A DNA stretch of 49,929 bases from Pyrodictiaceae archaeon (GCA_015521735.1 WANQ01000005.1:1-49929), one strand, 5' to 3'; numbered from the stretch's first letter, positions 9,546-17,727 are shown. Program-made: numbers and translations. The notes: generated from the letters alone by a model not told the origin.

Positions 9546-9974
9546 TTGGATTTAGCCATAGAGGTAATTAGAGCTAAAGGCCATGCAAACATAACAGCTA
9601 CACATAAAACCACAATTGAGGTAACGAAAGATGATTATTTAACACCTCTAGGCAACTGCATAATAGGTGTGATGGCTGATAAATCTGTAGCTGAATTATC
9701 AGATAAGTTTAAGAACATAATGTTAGACGACAAAACAACATTAATATCAGTATTCATAACTAATAATTCCTATGACTACATCGTATCTAAAGGTTCAAGT
9801 AAGCTATTATTAACAAATACTAAGAAGATTATATTTAGGAAGTCAAGCTACATAGACGAAGCCACAATAGCCATTAATTCAAATAAGGCAGCAGTAGAAC
9901 TAAGCCGCAAACTAATACAAGACCTAGTTAACGGGTCTCCTCTAACAATAGTTTTAATTGCTATAAAGCTTTAA
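9546..9974 (+). CDS. DUF371 family protein
   Basis: A 142-residue protein beginning with TTG 9546 behind a GGTGGTG Shine-Dalgarno. It carries the DUF371 pattern: RAKGHANITATHKTTIEVT near the N-terminus followed by LTPLGNCIIGV. The family is conserved in archaea and its function is unknown. The gene overlaps the convergent trm5 by 14 bases and is divergent from pcm. Confidence 0.8.
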   Translation: MDLAIEVIRAKGHANITATHKTTIEVTKDDYLTPLGNCIIGVMADKSVAELSDKFKNIMLDDKTTLISVFITNNSYDYIVSKGSSKLLLTNTKKIIFRKSSYIDEATIAINSNKAAVELSRKLIQDLVNGSPLTIVLIAIKL

Positions 9975-10998
9975 CATTACAGGTTACTCTGAACACATAT
10001 TTATAGGGAGCATAATCCAATACCTTAACTATGTTAGAATTATTGCAGATATATCCTAAACTCGTTAATTTCTCTTCAACTTTACCTAGAGCTTCTTCCA
10101 TATCTCTAGCTATTAAGTATATGTGTAAGTAGCCATTCTCAGATAAGAGTTCTAGTGCCTCTCTAATAAATCCTAGTGACTTATGCGGTAAGTTCATTAT
10201 TATATGATTAAATGACTTATGCTTCAGTATTAATGGTAGTATTTTAGCGTCGCAATTCAATGCTATGATCTCAGCTTTTAGTCGTCGCCTATTCATATAT
10301 ATACTCCTAAGTAAGCATGCTGTAGCCCAGGGATTTATGTCAACAGCTACTACTAGGGCCTTCTTACGTGTAGCTATGTTGAGGCTAAAACCACCAATTC
10401 CTGCAAACATATCCAGAACTCTATCACCATCATTTACTAGTTCAGTTATTCTTACATGTTCTGTACTAAGACTGGGATTCACATATACTTTTCCAAGTAG
10501 AACATAGAACGTTATACCATGCTCTCTATATAGGGTATATTGCTTAGGCTCACCCCATACAAGTCTTAATTCCCTGATCCTATATTCACCTTCAGTTCCC
10601 ATTCTAACGTAGACGGCTTTAATTCTCGGATGAAGCATTTTTAGGGTCTTAGCCAAAAGCACTCCATATAAACGGAGTATGCTATTACTTAATGGGGGTA
10701 AAAGTATTACATCGCCAATTATCTCGTAGGATGAAGGTATATGTGTTAAGTCTGAGTTCTTAACATAAGGCTTGACAATATCCCTTGCTTTTAGCTTTTT
10801 CAAATACCTTTTCCTTGGAGTACATGAAGTTATATTCCCTAAAGCTTTCAGCTTCTCCAACGGGCTGTTATCTTCTAATGGTACTAGTATCAAATGGTTA
10901 TTTATTATAGGTTCATACAATAAGTCTATGTATTCAGCAATATTCGGTAACACCTTATATAGGTATTCTGCATTAATCACTAAGCACTTCTTGGTCAT
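9961..10998 (-). CDS. trm5: tRNA (guanine37-N1)-methyltransferase Trm5
   Basis: A 345-residue protein. It has the Trm5 D1-D2-D3 plan: an N-terminal region, then ELRLVWGEP, HGITFYVLLGKVYVNPSLSTEH, and motif I VLDMFAGIGGFSLNIA (~195-210), then NLPHKS as the NPP-type motif. It makes m1G37 in tRNA to prevent frameshifting and is the first step to wyosine bases. Divergent from nadK. N-terminal length suggests a Trm5b/c type but I cannot fix the subtype. Confidence 0.92.
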   Translation of the reverse strand: MTKKCLVINAEYLYKVLPNIAEYIDLLYEPIINNHLILVPLEDNSPLEKLKALGNITSCTPRKRYLKKLKARDIVKPYVKNSDLTHIPSSYEIIGDVILLPPLSNSILRLYGVLLAKTLKMLHPRIKAVYVRMGTEGEYRIRELRLVWGEPKQYTLYREHGITFYVLLGKVYVNPSLSTEHVRITELVNDGDRVLDMFAGIGGFSLNIATRKKALVVAVDINPWATACLLRSIYMNRRRLKAEIIALNCDAKILPLILKHKSFNHIIMNLPHKSLGFIREALELLSENGYLHIYLIARDMEEALGKVEEKLTSLGYICNNSNIVKVLDYAPYKYVFRVTCNVKAL

Positions 10999-11110
10999 CC
11001 ATACCTCCTAGTCCGCTCTTTTAACTTTCGCCTAGAACTATTTTTATTCCAGGGCTAATAGTATGTTCTGAGGCTTAACATAATACTTAGGCTAGTTTGA
11101 AAGGAAACAT

Positions 11111-11959
11111 GTGTGGGGAAAAGTGTTGAGAATAGGAATTGTAGCAAAGCCTGGTGATAAGTCTATTACTAAGATACTTCAAATCGTTGTATCGTCTCTA
11201 TTAGAACATGGTGTAGAAGTTCTATTAGACCCTATAGCTTCAAGCTACGTAGGATCAACTGGTAATGGAATAGGATTACTTGATATTCATAGAGATACAC
11301 CAGACATAATAATAGTTATTGGTGGTGATGGCACACTTCTACGCACTATCCAATTACTTGGTGATAGACAACCAGCTATAATGACTATAAGATATGGTAG
11401 AAGAGGCTTCTTGTTAGACGTAAGTCCATATGAAATTAGAGAGCGCATTAAGGACCTCATAGAGGGTAAATTCTTTGTAGTAAGATACATGAGATTACAA
11501 GCAGAAATAGTTGATAGAGGAATAAGAACTCCATACGCATTAAACGAAGTAGCAATGGTTCAACCCGAATTTAAAGTTGTAAGATTACATTTATTCAAAG
11601 ACGATGATCCAGTATACTCTATGGATGGTGACGGTATTATAGTAGCTACACCAGTAGGTTCAACAGCTTATTCTCTCTCAGCTGGAGGCCCAATTGTAGA
11701 TCCAGAAGTAGAGGTAATAGTAATAACCCCAATTAACCCTCTTCAATTATATCTTAGATCAATAGTAGTACCACCATATTCTAAGATAAGCATTAGTGTA
11801 AGGAGTGATAGTCCTACGTCACTACTACTTGTTGATGGACAATATAGTATAAGAGTTGAACCAGGTGAAACAGTAAACATTACTCGCGCGCCAACACCAG
11901 CTAGAATAATAAGGTTTCAAAGGGTACCAATATATGAAAGAGTCTTCGAGCGTAGATAA
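11111..11959 (+). CDS. nadK: NAD kinase
   Basis: A 282-residue protein with GGDGTLLRTIQLL at ~73-85, NEVAM, and DGDGIIVATPVGSTAYSLSAGGPIV, the hallmarks of NAD kinases. It makes NADP from NAD. GTG 11111 is the start, with AAAGGA upstream; an ATG two bases earlier is out of frame and stops at once. Its 3' end overlaps nob1 by 26 bases. Confidence 0.95.
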   Translation: MWGKVLRIGIVAKPGDKSITKILQIVVSSLLEHGVEVLLDPIASSYVGSTGNGIGLLDIHRDTPDIIIVIGGDGTLLRTIQLLGDRQPAIMTIRYGRRGFLLDVSPYEIRERIKDLIEGKFFVVRYMRLQAEIVDRGIRTPYALNEVAMVQPEFKVVRLHLFKDDDPVYSMDGDGIIVATPVGSTAYSLSAGGPIVDPEVEVIVITPINPLQLYLRSIVVPPYSKISISVRSDSPTSLLLVDGQYSIRVEPGETVNITRAPTPARIIRFQRVPIYERVFERR

Positions 11960-12458
11960 ACTTAAGAAAACAGTCTTTGTTCATGACGCCTCCGGCATCT
12001 TTGCAGGAGTACCCCTAAGAATACATGGTAAGCATTATACAACTCCAGCCATAATAGAGGAAATAAAGGATCAACATAGTAAATTCCTATTAGACCTAGC
12101 TTTATCCTCAAATAAACTTGAAGTATTAACACCTAATGATGCGTTACTAAGAGAAGTCAAACGCGCTGCAATAGAACTAGGCGAACATGTATCATTATCG
12201 CATCCTGATCTAACCGTGTTAGCTCTAGCATTAGAACTAAAGAGGAAAGGATATGAGGTAGTTATCGTAACAGATGATTATGCAGTTCAAAATACAGCCC
12301 TATACTTGGGGCTAGACTTCATCTCAGTTAAAACTACTGGTATAAGAAGACTAGTAAAATACCATGTATACTGCCCAACCTGTGGTTGGCAAGGCATAAC
12401 TAGTTTAAAGAAATGCCCTCAATGCGGTAGCCCATTAAAGAAACGAGTCAAACTTTAA
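11934..12458 (+). CDS. nob1: Nob1-like endonuclease (PIN domain plus zinc ribbon)
   Basis: A 174-residue protein. Residues ~12-125 form a PIN domain (VHDASGIFAG with the first catalytic Asp, HPDLTVLALALELKRKG, IVTDDYAVQNTA). Residues ~138-168 form a zinc ribbon (CPTC and CPQC). This is the domain order of Nob1, which cuts the 3' end of 16S rRNA during 30S maturation. The ATG overlaps the end of nadK by 26 bases, so they form an operon. Confidence 0.9.
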   Translation: MKESSSVDKLKKTVFVHDASGIFAGVPLRIHGKHYTTPAIIEEIKDQHSKFLLDLALSSNKLEVLTPNDALLREVKRAAIELGEHVSLSHPDLTVLALALELKRKGYEVVIVTDDYAVQNTALYLGLDFISVKTTGIRRLVKYHVYCPTCGWQGITSLKKCPQCGSPLKKRVKL

Positions 12459-13611
12459 TCAACTTAGCTATAAAGTACCCGGTAGTGTCATGTATGTATG
12501 GAATATATCTTAAAACCATGTCACTAAACCAGTAGCCACTACTACCCCTACTACCGTAAACGTGCTGGATCTCTACAACCTTAAAGCCTATGGATTCAGC
12601 AAAAGCTATATTTTCCTCATTTTCTTCAATTGTAAGAGTACATGTAGAGTAAACTAAGACTCCTCCAGGCTTTAGAATTCTATAAGCTGTTTTAATGAAT
12701 TGTTTCTGGTATCTTGAACTATTGATTACATCCCAATATTTCTTCTCATCGTAAATTTTAGGTCTAACACCAATACTAGTACAGGGAGGGTCAAGTAGCA
12801 CTTTATCAGCTCTAATGAAGGGGAAATCTTTGTCTAGATACCTTGAATCAGCACGGTAAACTCTAACTTTATCCAAGTGGCCTAATCTTTTAAGAGTCTC
12901 CTTAAGTCTCCTAACCTTTCTAGCAGAATGATCAAATGCATAGACAATGGCCTTACCCCTAGTATACTCAACTATATGACTGGTTTTCCCACCTGGTGCA
13001 GCACACATATCCACTATAACCTCACTAGGCTTAGGGTCAAGTACATGCGTAGTGATAATAGCGGGTAAGCTCTGCTCATAAAAATACCCGCTATGATACT
13101 CCTTAAGCTCCCTAAGCTTTGGTAACTTATAACAACTCCTATACACTTCTACAACAAGTCCTCTACCACCAACCTCCCTTGGATCAACAACTACCTCGCC
13201 TTCACCAACAATAACACCCCTAGGACCAACAATGCTTACAATATCACCACGTCTAACGTCATCACTAAACCCAGTAACGCCTGGAGCATAAACATTAGCA
13301 CCAACCATAACACTCTCAGCTGTAGCCTTATCAACAAAAACATATTTACCAACATCTCTTACCCTAAATGGACCCTCTACTGGAAACCATAAAGCCTCAC
13401 CTAGTAATTCATCAAAGAAGACACGTAGACCACGAGATCTAAGCAAATCATATAGCACGCCAGGCTCAATAACCATAGTATTAACCCTAATATAGTAACG
13501 AGAACTAGGCCTACCAATACTATCAGCTAATCTGCCCAAATCAACAACACGCGATAACGACGAAACAAGTTTTTCGTCATAGTAAAGTCTACCACTAACA
13601 CAAACACTCAA
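12448..13611 (-). CDS. RNA (cytosine-5)-methyltransferase with PUA domain (NSUN6/Nop2-like)
   Basis: About 387 residues. A PUA domain (~85-160: VFVDKATAESVMVGANVYAPGV) is followed by the catalytic Rossmann domain with VDMCAAPGGKTSHI, DPPCTSIGVRP and STCTLTIEENEENI, containing the two catalytic Cys of m5C RNA methylases. The target is probably tRNA. The longest frame begins at GTG 13641, but a TATA-like CTTTAAAT lies just downstream of that, so TTG 13611 (LSVCVSGRL) is a more likely start. It overlaps nob1 by 11 bases, tail to tail. Confidence 0.9.
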   Translation of the reverse strand: MSVCVSGRLYYDEKLVSSLSRVVDLGRLADSIGRPSSRYYIRVNTMVIEPGVLYDLLRSRGLRVFFDELLGEALWFPVEGPFRVRDVGKYVFVDKATAESVMVGANVYAPGVTGFSDDVRRGDIVSIVGPRGVIVGEGEVVVDPREVGGRGLVVEVYRSCYKLPKLRELKEYHSGYFYEQSLPAIITTHVLDPKPSEVIVDMCAAPGGKTSHIVEYTRGKAIVYAFDHSARKVRRLKETLKRLGHLDKVRVYRADSRYLDKDFPFIRADKVLLDPPCTSIGVRPKIYDEKKYWDVINSSRYQKQFIKTAYRILKPGGVLVYSTCTLTIEENEENIAFAESIGFKVVEIQHVYGSRGSSGYWFSDMVLRYIPYIHDTTGYFIAKLIKV

Positions 13612-13630
13612 TTCACAGCACCAAACAAGA

Positions 13631-13636
13631 TTTAAA
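13631..13636. promoter_or_regulatory. TATA box shared by tRNA-Leu(TAA) and the divergent methylase
   Basis: TTTAAA, about 30 bases upstream of tRNA-Leu on the plus strand and about 20-25 bases upstream of the probable methylase start on the minus strand. The core is a palindrome, so it can direct transcription both ways. Confidence 0.45.
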
Positions 13637-13666
13637 GCCACCGAAATAAAACAACTATTACACGGT

Positions 13667-13751
13667 GCGGGGGTGCCCGAGCCTGGACAAAGGGGGCGGA
13701 CTTAAGATCCGCTGGCGTAGGCCTGCGTGGGTTCAAATCCCACCCCCCGCA
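13667..13751 (+). tRNA. tRNA-Leu(TAA)
   Basis: Class II tRNA: acceptor GCGGGGG/CCCCCGC, anticodon stem GCGGA/TCCGC with loop CTTAAGA, long variable arm (TGGCGTAGGCCTGCG), T-loop TTCAAAT, discriminator A and encoded CCA at 13752-13754. No intron. Its 3' half is overlapped in antisense by an integrase-like reading frame. Confidence 0.96.
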
Positions 13752-13858
13752 CCAATGATTTCTCAATAATTGTGGAAGTTCTCCACCAATTAATGCTACA
13801 TCATCTAAAGGTTCAAGAAGGCTCTTTCCTCGCGTCAATGTTTATACTTTCAATTCTT
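13670..13858 (-). pseudogene. Remnant of an SSV-type integrase N-terminus overlapping tRNA-Leu
   Basis: On the minus strand a frame runs through the 3' half of tRNA-Leu into downstream DNA. It reads KV-stop-TLTRGKSLLEPLDDVALIGG, then GGWDLNPRRPTPADLKSA from the tRNA itself. SSV-type integrases have VYxLxxG...YLGPLDDV followed by residues encoded by the tRNA-derived att site, so the match in order and spacing is good. A stop stands where the conserved Tyr would be, and no intact N-terminus lies upstream. This is probably an old int(N) fragment left by an excised or decayed element. Confidence 0.45.
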
Positions 13859-14023
13859 CAGATAAATATGTTAAGCTTCCTCACATGATATCATGGTTTC
13901 ACAAACTTGCAGTGAAAGATCACTATTCCTTCCTATAGTGTCGAGATTGTGACTTTGTACTTATATACTAGCAATACAAAGATTACAGCTTTAGTAACAA
14001 ATTAGTCAGAACCTTAAGACAAG

Positions 14024-14221
14024 GTGTCCTGGTGTTTGATGACTCTTAGGGATCTTCGTAGGCGTAGGAGGCAGATTGGTACTCTGTGGGCTCTTGTTCA
14101 TGAGGCTGGGGAAAAGGGTAGAGGAGAAGAGGCGAAGAAAATATTCCATCAATGGCTTAACGGTAAGCTATCATACAAGGAGGCCTTAGAAAAGCTAAAG
14201 AAACTAGTAAGAAAGAAATAA
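14024..14221 (+). CDS. Small basic helical protein, copy 1 of a tandem pair
   Basis: A 65-residue protein starting at GTG 14024 (GTGTCCTGG). It is rich in Arg and Lys, predicted all-helical, and aligns with the next gene: MSW start, Arg-rich segment, IF..WLN.K.SYKEA..KLKKL ending. I do not recognise the family. It lies in the accessory region behind the integrase remnant. The first ~80 bases are T/G-rich and the rest A-rich, so codon use shifts within the gene. Confidence 0.55.
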   Translation: MSWCLMTLRDLRRRRRQIGTLWALVHEAGEKGRGEEAKKIFHQWLNGKLSYKEALEKLKKLVRKK

Positions 14222-14274
14222 CCGTTACGTGAGCTATAACAGTATTTTTTCATACTCAAACACTATGTCTCTGG

Positions 14275-14469
14275 GTGTCCTGGTTGAGTGTTGTTAGGGA
14301 ATGGCGTAGGGATAGGGATAGAGCTGGAATCCTACTCTACCTTGTAGGTAAGGCTGGTTTCTCTAAACAGGCTTGGAGCATCTACAATAAGTGGTTAAAG
14401 TATAAGATAAGCTACCGTGAAGCAAAGAAAAAGCTAGAAAAACTAGCAGGAATACACATAGAAGAATAG
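14275..14469 (+). CDS. Small basic helical protein, copy 2 of a tandem pair
   Basis: A 64-residue protein starting at GTG 14275 with the same GGTGTCCTGG start context as copy 1. It shares the MSW start, Arg-rich helix, IYNKWLKYKISYREA and KLEKL with its neighbour at moderate identity, so the two arose by an old tandem duplication. Function unknown; the size and charge would suit a nucleic-acid- or protein-binding accessory factor of a mobile element. Confidence 0.55.
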   Translation: MSWLSVVREWRRDRDRAGILLYLVGKAGFSKQAWSIYNKWLKYKISYREAKKKLEKLAGIHIEE

Positions 14470-14836
14470 ATCTTAACTTACTTCAAGGATTTTATAAATA
14501 TTCTCTTAGAGAAGCAGAAGCCTAACTTCTCTGTACTCCGTAGCAATTCCTTCAGCTAACTGCTGCTCTTTAGTCTATGATTATGATTGGCACAAGATTA
14601 TGCCTTATCAATTAACCTTTTTCTTTCTCTACTCATGATGTTATGTATTTAACTTAGTCTCAACTTTTAAGGTCTCCTACTTGATTAGTAGGCATGGATA
14701 TGAAGGTTTCTAAGTAACCTATATGTGTAGGCAAGAAAGACATTACAGTATCATTACAAATACTGTTTAATGTCTTAGCATGTTTTGGATGATATTGGAA
14801 GTATAGCTGAAAAGTGAAGAAATAAGCTGAAGTGTT
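14470..14836. other. AT-rich gap without a clear gene
   Basis: No convincing coding frame on either strand. It holds a small hairpin (AGAGAAG / CTTCTCT near 14508-14535) and, at 14787-14830, a weak C/D-box-like pattern (GATGATA, CTGA, TGAAGA, CTGA). Nothing else stands out. Confidence 0.4.
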
Positions 14837-14995
14837 TCAATATTCTTTTTCTTGTTTTAGGTCGTATTCTCTAAGCTTGTCAAGGGCAGGCTTTATCTCG
14901 GAGAACGCTTCCTCTATATCACGTATGGTATACTTGATAGGCACTAACACGTACTCTACCTTTTTCTTCGGACTTTTACTCTTCTTCTTAGCCAT
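14837..14995 (-). CDS. Small Lys-rich hypothetical protein
   Basis: A 52-residue frame on the minus strand starting at ATG 14993-14995, with GAGGGA ~11 bases upstream. It begins MAKKKSKSPKKKVEYVLVPI and then has a helix-forming, charged half (TIRDIEEAFSEIKPALDKL). The basic N-terminus plus regular amphipathic helix suggests a real DNA/RNA- or partner-binding protein. It is divergent from the DUF2283 gene, with a perfect palindrome between them. Confidence 0.5.
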   Translation of the reverse strand: MAKKKSKSPKKKVEYVLVPIKYTIRDIEEAFSEIKPALDKLREYDLKQEKEY

Positions 14996-15033
14996 CTACG
15001 GCTTCCCTCTGGTTTGCTTTCTTGTTGGTGCTT

Positions 15034-15047
15034 GGAGTTGCAACTCC
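15034..15047. promoter_or_regulatory. Perfect 14-base palindrome between divergent small genes
   Basis: GGAGTTGCAACTCC is an exact inverted repeat in the region between the minus-strand 52-residue gene and the plus-strand DUF2283 gene, next to AT-rich TATA-like sequence (TTATTAATAA) at 15052-15078. It is a plausible dimer-binding operator. Confidence 0.4.
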
Positions 15048-15185
15048 GAAAATTATTAATAAAAGTTATTAATATTTTCTTGTTAGTCCTCATAAGTAAT
15101 TCTAATACATATTCCACTACTAAAGGATTAGTAATATTAGGAGTCTTGTTAGAAGGAGAATTAGGAGTGGTGGGTGGAGGAGGTT

Positions 15186-15398
15186 ATGACGAGGAAGGTT
15201 AAGGTAAGCTATGATCCAGTAGGTGATTTACTGGAGATAGAGTTAAGGCCTACTAAGATAGTATACGATATAATAGATGGTGGTAACGGTGTAGACATAC
15301 TAGTAGACAAGAAAGGCCACATCCTGGGAATCCAAATATGGAACTTATCAAAATACTTAAAGAAACCCCCTAAAATAGTCAAAATAAAGAAGAAATAA
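15186..15398 (+). CDS. DUF2283 family protein
   Basis: A 70-residue protein with the DUF2283 pattern: VSYDPVGDLLEIEL, a hydrophobic strand, and VDKKGHILGIQIWNLSKYL. Such proteins are small, of unknown role, and often sit near mobile or toxin-type genes. ATG 15186 behind GGTGGAGGAGGTT is a better start than GTG 15174. Confidence 0.7.
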   Translation: MTRKVKVSYDPVGDLLEIELRPTKIVYDIIDGGNGVDILVDKKGHILGIQIWNLSKYLKKPPKIVKIKKK

Positions 15399-15678
15399 CT
15401 CCTTTCTTACTAGTGCGAGGTATTCTATCTGAATTCTAAATGTTGTGAAAACATTTGTTAATGGTATAATTCGGTAGCACATTAATTTTTAGAATACACT
15501 GAGTATAAGTTATAGTACAAGTTATCCATGCAGACATAGTCCTTAATTTTTGCAAAATAGTAATTCTGTATTTATAGTAGGAATGATTTTACGTAGACAT
15601 GTCCGTCTTTTAGACTGATCTTTTGAAATCTTATATGGATTACTTAGTTAATGTCTTAATTAGTTATTTAAAAGGTAG

Positions 15679-15796
15679 CGGGCCCGGGGGGATTTGAACC
15701 CCCGACCACCGGCTTCCCCGGGAGGGTGCCTTCAGCGGATAGCTGTACTTTTCCCTTTAGGAGGCCGGCGCTCTTTCCTGGCTGAGCTACGGGCCC
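15679..15796 (-). tRNA. tRNA-Arg(CCT) with a 43-base intron
   Basis: Acceptor GGGCCCG/CGGGCCC, T-loop TTCAAAT, discriminator G, no encoded CCA. The anticodon stem CCGGC/GCCGG is separated by CTCCTA, an insert at 15715-15757, and A. Splicing between positions 37 and 38 gives loop CTCCTAA with anticodon CCT. The insert end GGGG can pair with CTCC of the anticodon loop, as in a bulge-helix-bulge. Confidence 0.88.
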
Positions 15797-15887
15797 TCTC
15801 TGAGCTGTGACCGTGTACCGCATAATGGCTAGGTCTGGTATAAGTCTTACTCGCATAGTTATGACATGTGTTAACGGTATGAGAAGT

Positions 15888-15971
15888 TTATGGGTACATT
15901 AATAGTATTTTATCATAGGCTTTGGCTATTTTTGCTCGTTTCCTTGGAGTTTCCTTCTTCTTTTTCCCCAT
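15888..15971 (-). CDS. Possible 27-residue Lys-rich peptide
   Basis: A short frame begins MGKKKKETPRKRAKIAKAYD and stops after 27 residues. GGTG lies a few bases upstream of the ATG. It sits alone between tRNA-Arg and the MFS gene. Too short to be sure; the highly basic start resembles small crenarchaeal proteins and the neighbouring MAKKK gene. Confidence 0.3.
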   Translation of the reverse strand: MGKKKKETPRKRAKIAKAYDKILLMYP

Positions 15972-16058
15972 GTTAACACCTATACTTGTATATGGATTAA
16001 GTGTTACCTAGACTAGATATTTATATGTTAGGTGTACTCGGATTAGTCAGTTGTCGAA

Positions 16059-17228
16059 TCATTTTATTCTATTCAGTGTTCGACCTAAGACTAGTATTAT
16101 TGTGTTTACTGTAAACAATATTGTGCTTACGATAAATGGTAGTGTTGTAGCTATAGAGTACAGTATACCTCCTATCCATGGTGAAGGTATGGCTATTAGT
16201 GAACGGTAAAAATTAGCTCTAGCATAGGTTCTAGCAAGTTCACTTCTATTAGGTGCTATTGTGGATACGGCTACATTGTAGCTTGGAACCCATGATGCTA
16301 TAGATAATCCTATGAAAAACATAGATAACGTCATAATAATTGCACTACTCGTCATAGGTATTAATATCACAGCTACTATAGCTAAAACTTCAGATAATAC
16401 TATAGCTGGGAACCATCCATGTCTGTCAACTAGTTTGCCTAATGGTAAAACTCCTACAACAGACGATATGCCCCTAAACGTGTTCACGAATCCTATAATA
16501 TCTTCAGTAAAACCTAGTACAGCCTTCATGTAAGAGTTAAGTATAGGTATCCAAAGCCTCCAGCCCGCCCTATCAATGCTTAAGAATACTAAGAACCAGA
16601 ATTCACGTTTACTCGGTACAAGTGTTCTATAGAATTCTCTGAGATTGAATACCCTATCGGTGTTATTCGTGGTTTCTGGAACCAAGACCAAAGTAGTAAC
16701 AGCAGCTAATACGGCTATGGCTGAAGCTAATGTAAAGACTATTGGGTAACCATATAGCATTATGAGTAATCCACTAACAAAAGGAGTAATCATACGTGAC
16801 AGTTGAAATGATAATGATAATAAAGCGAATGACGTACCCATGCTTTCTTCTCCAACAGAACTAGCTATACTAGCAGCTCTAGCAGGAATCCATGAATTAA
16901 TTGCGAGATTAAATAATATGTAAGCTAATAGAATACCAAGATAACCATTTACCGAGAAAGCAACTATGTTAGCTAAAGACAGCAAGATTGAGGAGACGAG
17001 TAAGCAAAACTTTCTACCTATAACATCAGCAATGAAACCGAATAAAGGAGTAGAAGCAACACCAATAGCAGATGCTATAGCAATAATATTAGCAATATCG
17101 GGTAATTCTAATCCTACAGAAACAGCATACACAGGTAAAAACGTCATTAAAATCGTAGTACAAACACCTCTAAGCACCGAAACATAAACAAGTGAAACCA
17201 CGACACCTCTTCCACCAAACTCCATCAC
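16059..17228 (-). CDS. Major facilitator superfamily transporter
   Basis: A 389-residue integral membrane protein with about 12 hydrophobic segments in two halves. The loop between segments 2 and 3 reads GFIADVIGRKF and the equivalent in the second half GKLVDRHGWF, both matching the MFS signature GxxxDrxGrk. Substrate cannot be told. GTG/ATG at 17228/17225 follows TAGGTG, and a TATA-like TTTTATAAG lies ~55 bases upstream. Confidence 0.88.
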   Translation of the reverse strand: MMEFGGRGVVVSLVYVSVLRGVCTTILMTFLPVYAVSVGLELPDIANIIAIASAIGVASTPLFGFIADVIGRKFCLLVSSILLSLANIVAFSVNGYLGILLAYILFNLAINSWIPARAASIASSVGEESMGTSFALLSLSFQLSRMITPFVSGLLIMLYGYPIVFTLASAIAVLAAVTTLVLVPETTNNTDRVFNLREFYRTLVPSKREFWFLVFLSIDRAGWRLWIPILNSYMKAVLGFTEDIIGFVNTFRGISSVVGVLPLGKLVDRHGWFPAIVLSEVLAIVAVILIPMTSSAIIMTLSMFFIGLSIASWVPSYNVAVSTIAPNRSELARTYARANFYRSLIAIPSPWIGGILYSIATTLPFIVSTILFTVNTIILVLGRTLNRIK

Positions 17229-17430
17229 CTACACCCTTCACTTAGATCCCGGCAACCAACTACATTTAGATCATGGCATCTTATAAAAGGACATAATCAA
17301 CTTAACAGAAGACCACTATTAAGTCTAAATTTCAGCAAACAAATCAATAAATAACATATAGGGTATCATATAGTGGTAGTAATTTGTAACTTGATTGTGG
17401 ACAATATGTCATTATTTATTTAATAAGTGG

Positions 17431-17505
17431 CGCCGCGGCCGGGATTTGAACCCGGGTCACGGGCTCGACAGGCCCGCATACTAGGCCGGGCTATACTACC
17501 GCGGC
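17431..17505 (-). tRNA. tRNA-Asp(GTC)
   Basis: Acceptor GCCGCGG/CCGCGGC, anticodon stem CGGGC/GCCCG with loop CTGTCGA (anticodon GTC), T-loop TTCAAAT, discriminator G typical of tRNA-Asp, and encoded CCA at 17428-17430. No intron. Confidence 0.96.
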
Positions 17506-17669
17506 ACCGTGTTGTGTTTGTTTTCCTGGGGTTGGTTTATAAGTGTTTATGTTATGGTATGTATTGGTAGTCGCGTGTTAGTTGTTTAGAGGGTTGACTT
17601 ACAGAAGGTTGCAGGTTTACCTATTGATGTATGTAGGTTTAATACTACGTATTGTTCTAGTTAATTGTT

Positions 17670-17727
17670 GGTGCCGCCCTAGGCGCCCCTGAGACCGCTG
17701 TGTTGTCGGCGGGCTATGAGGGGGCGT
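17670..17727. ncRNA. GC-rich hairpin element at the end of vapC
   Basis: A GC-rich island just after the vapC stop. CGCCCCT (17684-17690) pairs with AGGGGGCG (17719-17726) with one bulge, enclosing CCGC/GCGG; an alternative hairpin pairs GGTGCC and GGCGCC at 17670-17687. It could be the 3' end structure of the vapBC message or an independent small RNA. Confidence 0.3.

Noticed and set aside
13632-13838. A 68-residue minus-strand frame through tRNA-Leu as an intact protein gene
   Set aside because: Most of it is antisense tRNA sequence and there is no plausible start; better read as an integrase remnant.
14832-15202. Two plus-strand frames in the accessory gap
   Set aside because: They are antisense to, or run into, better supported small genes and have no Shine-Dalgarno.
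15668-15856. A 62-residue minus-strand frame across tRNA-Arg
   Set aside because: It is simply translated tRNA sequence with no family features.
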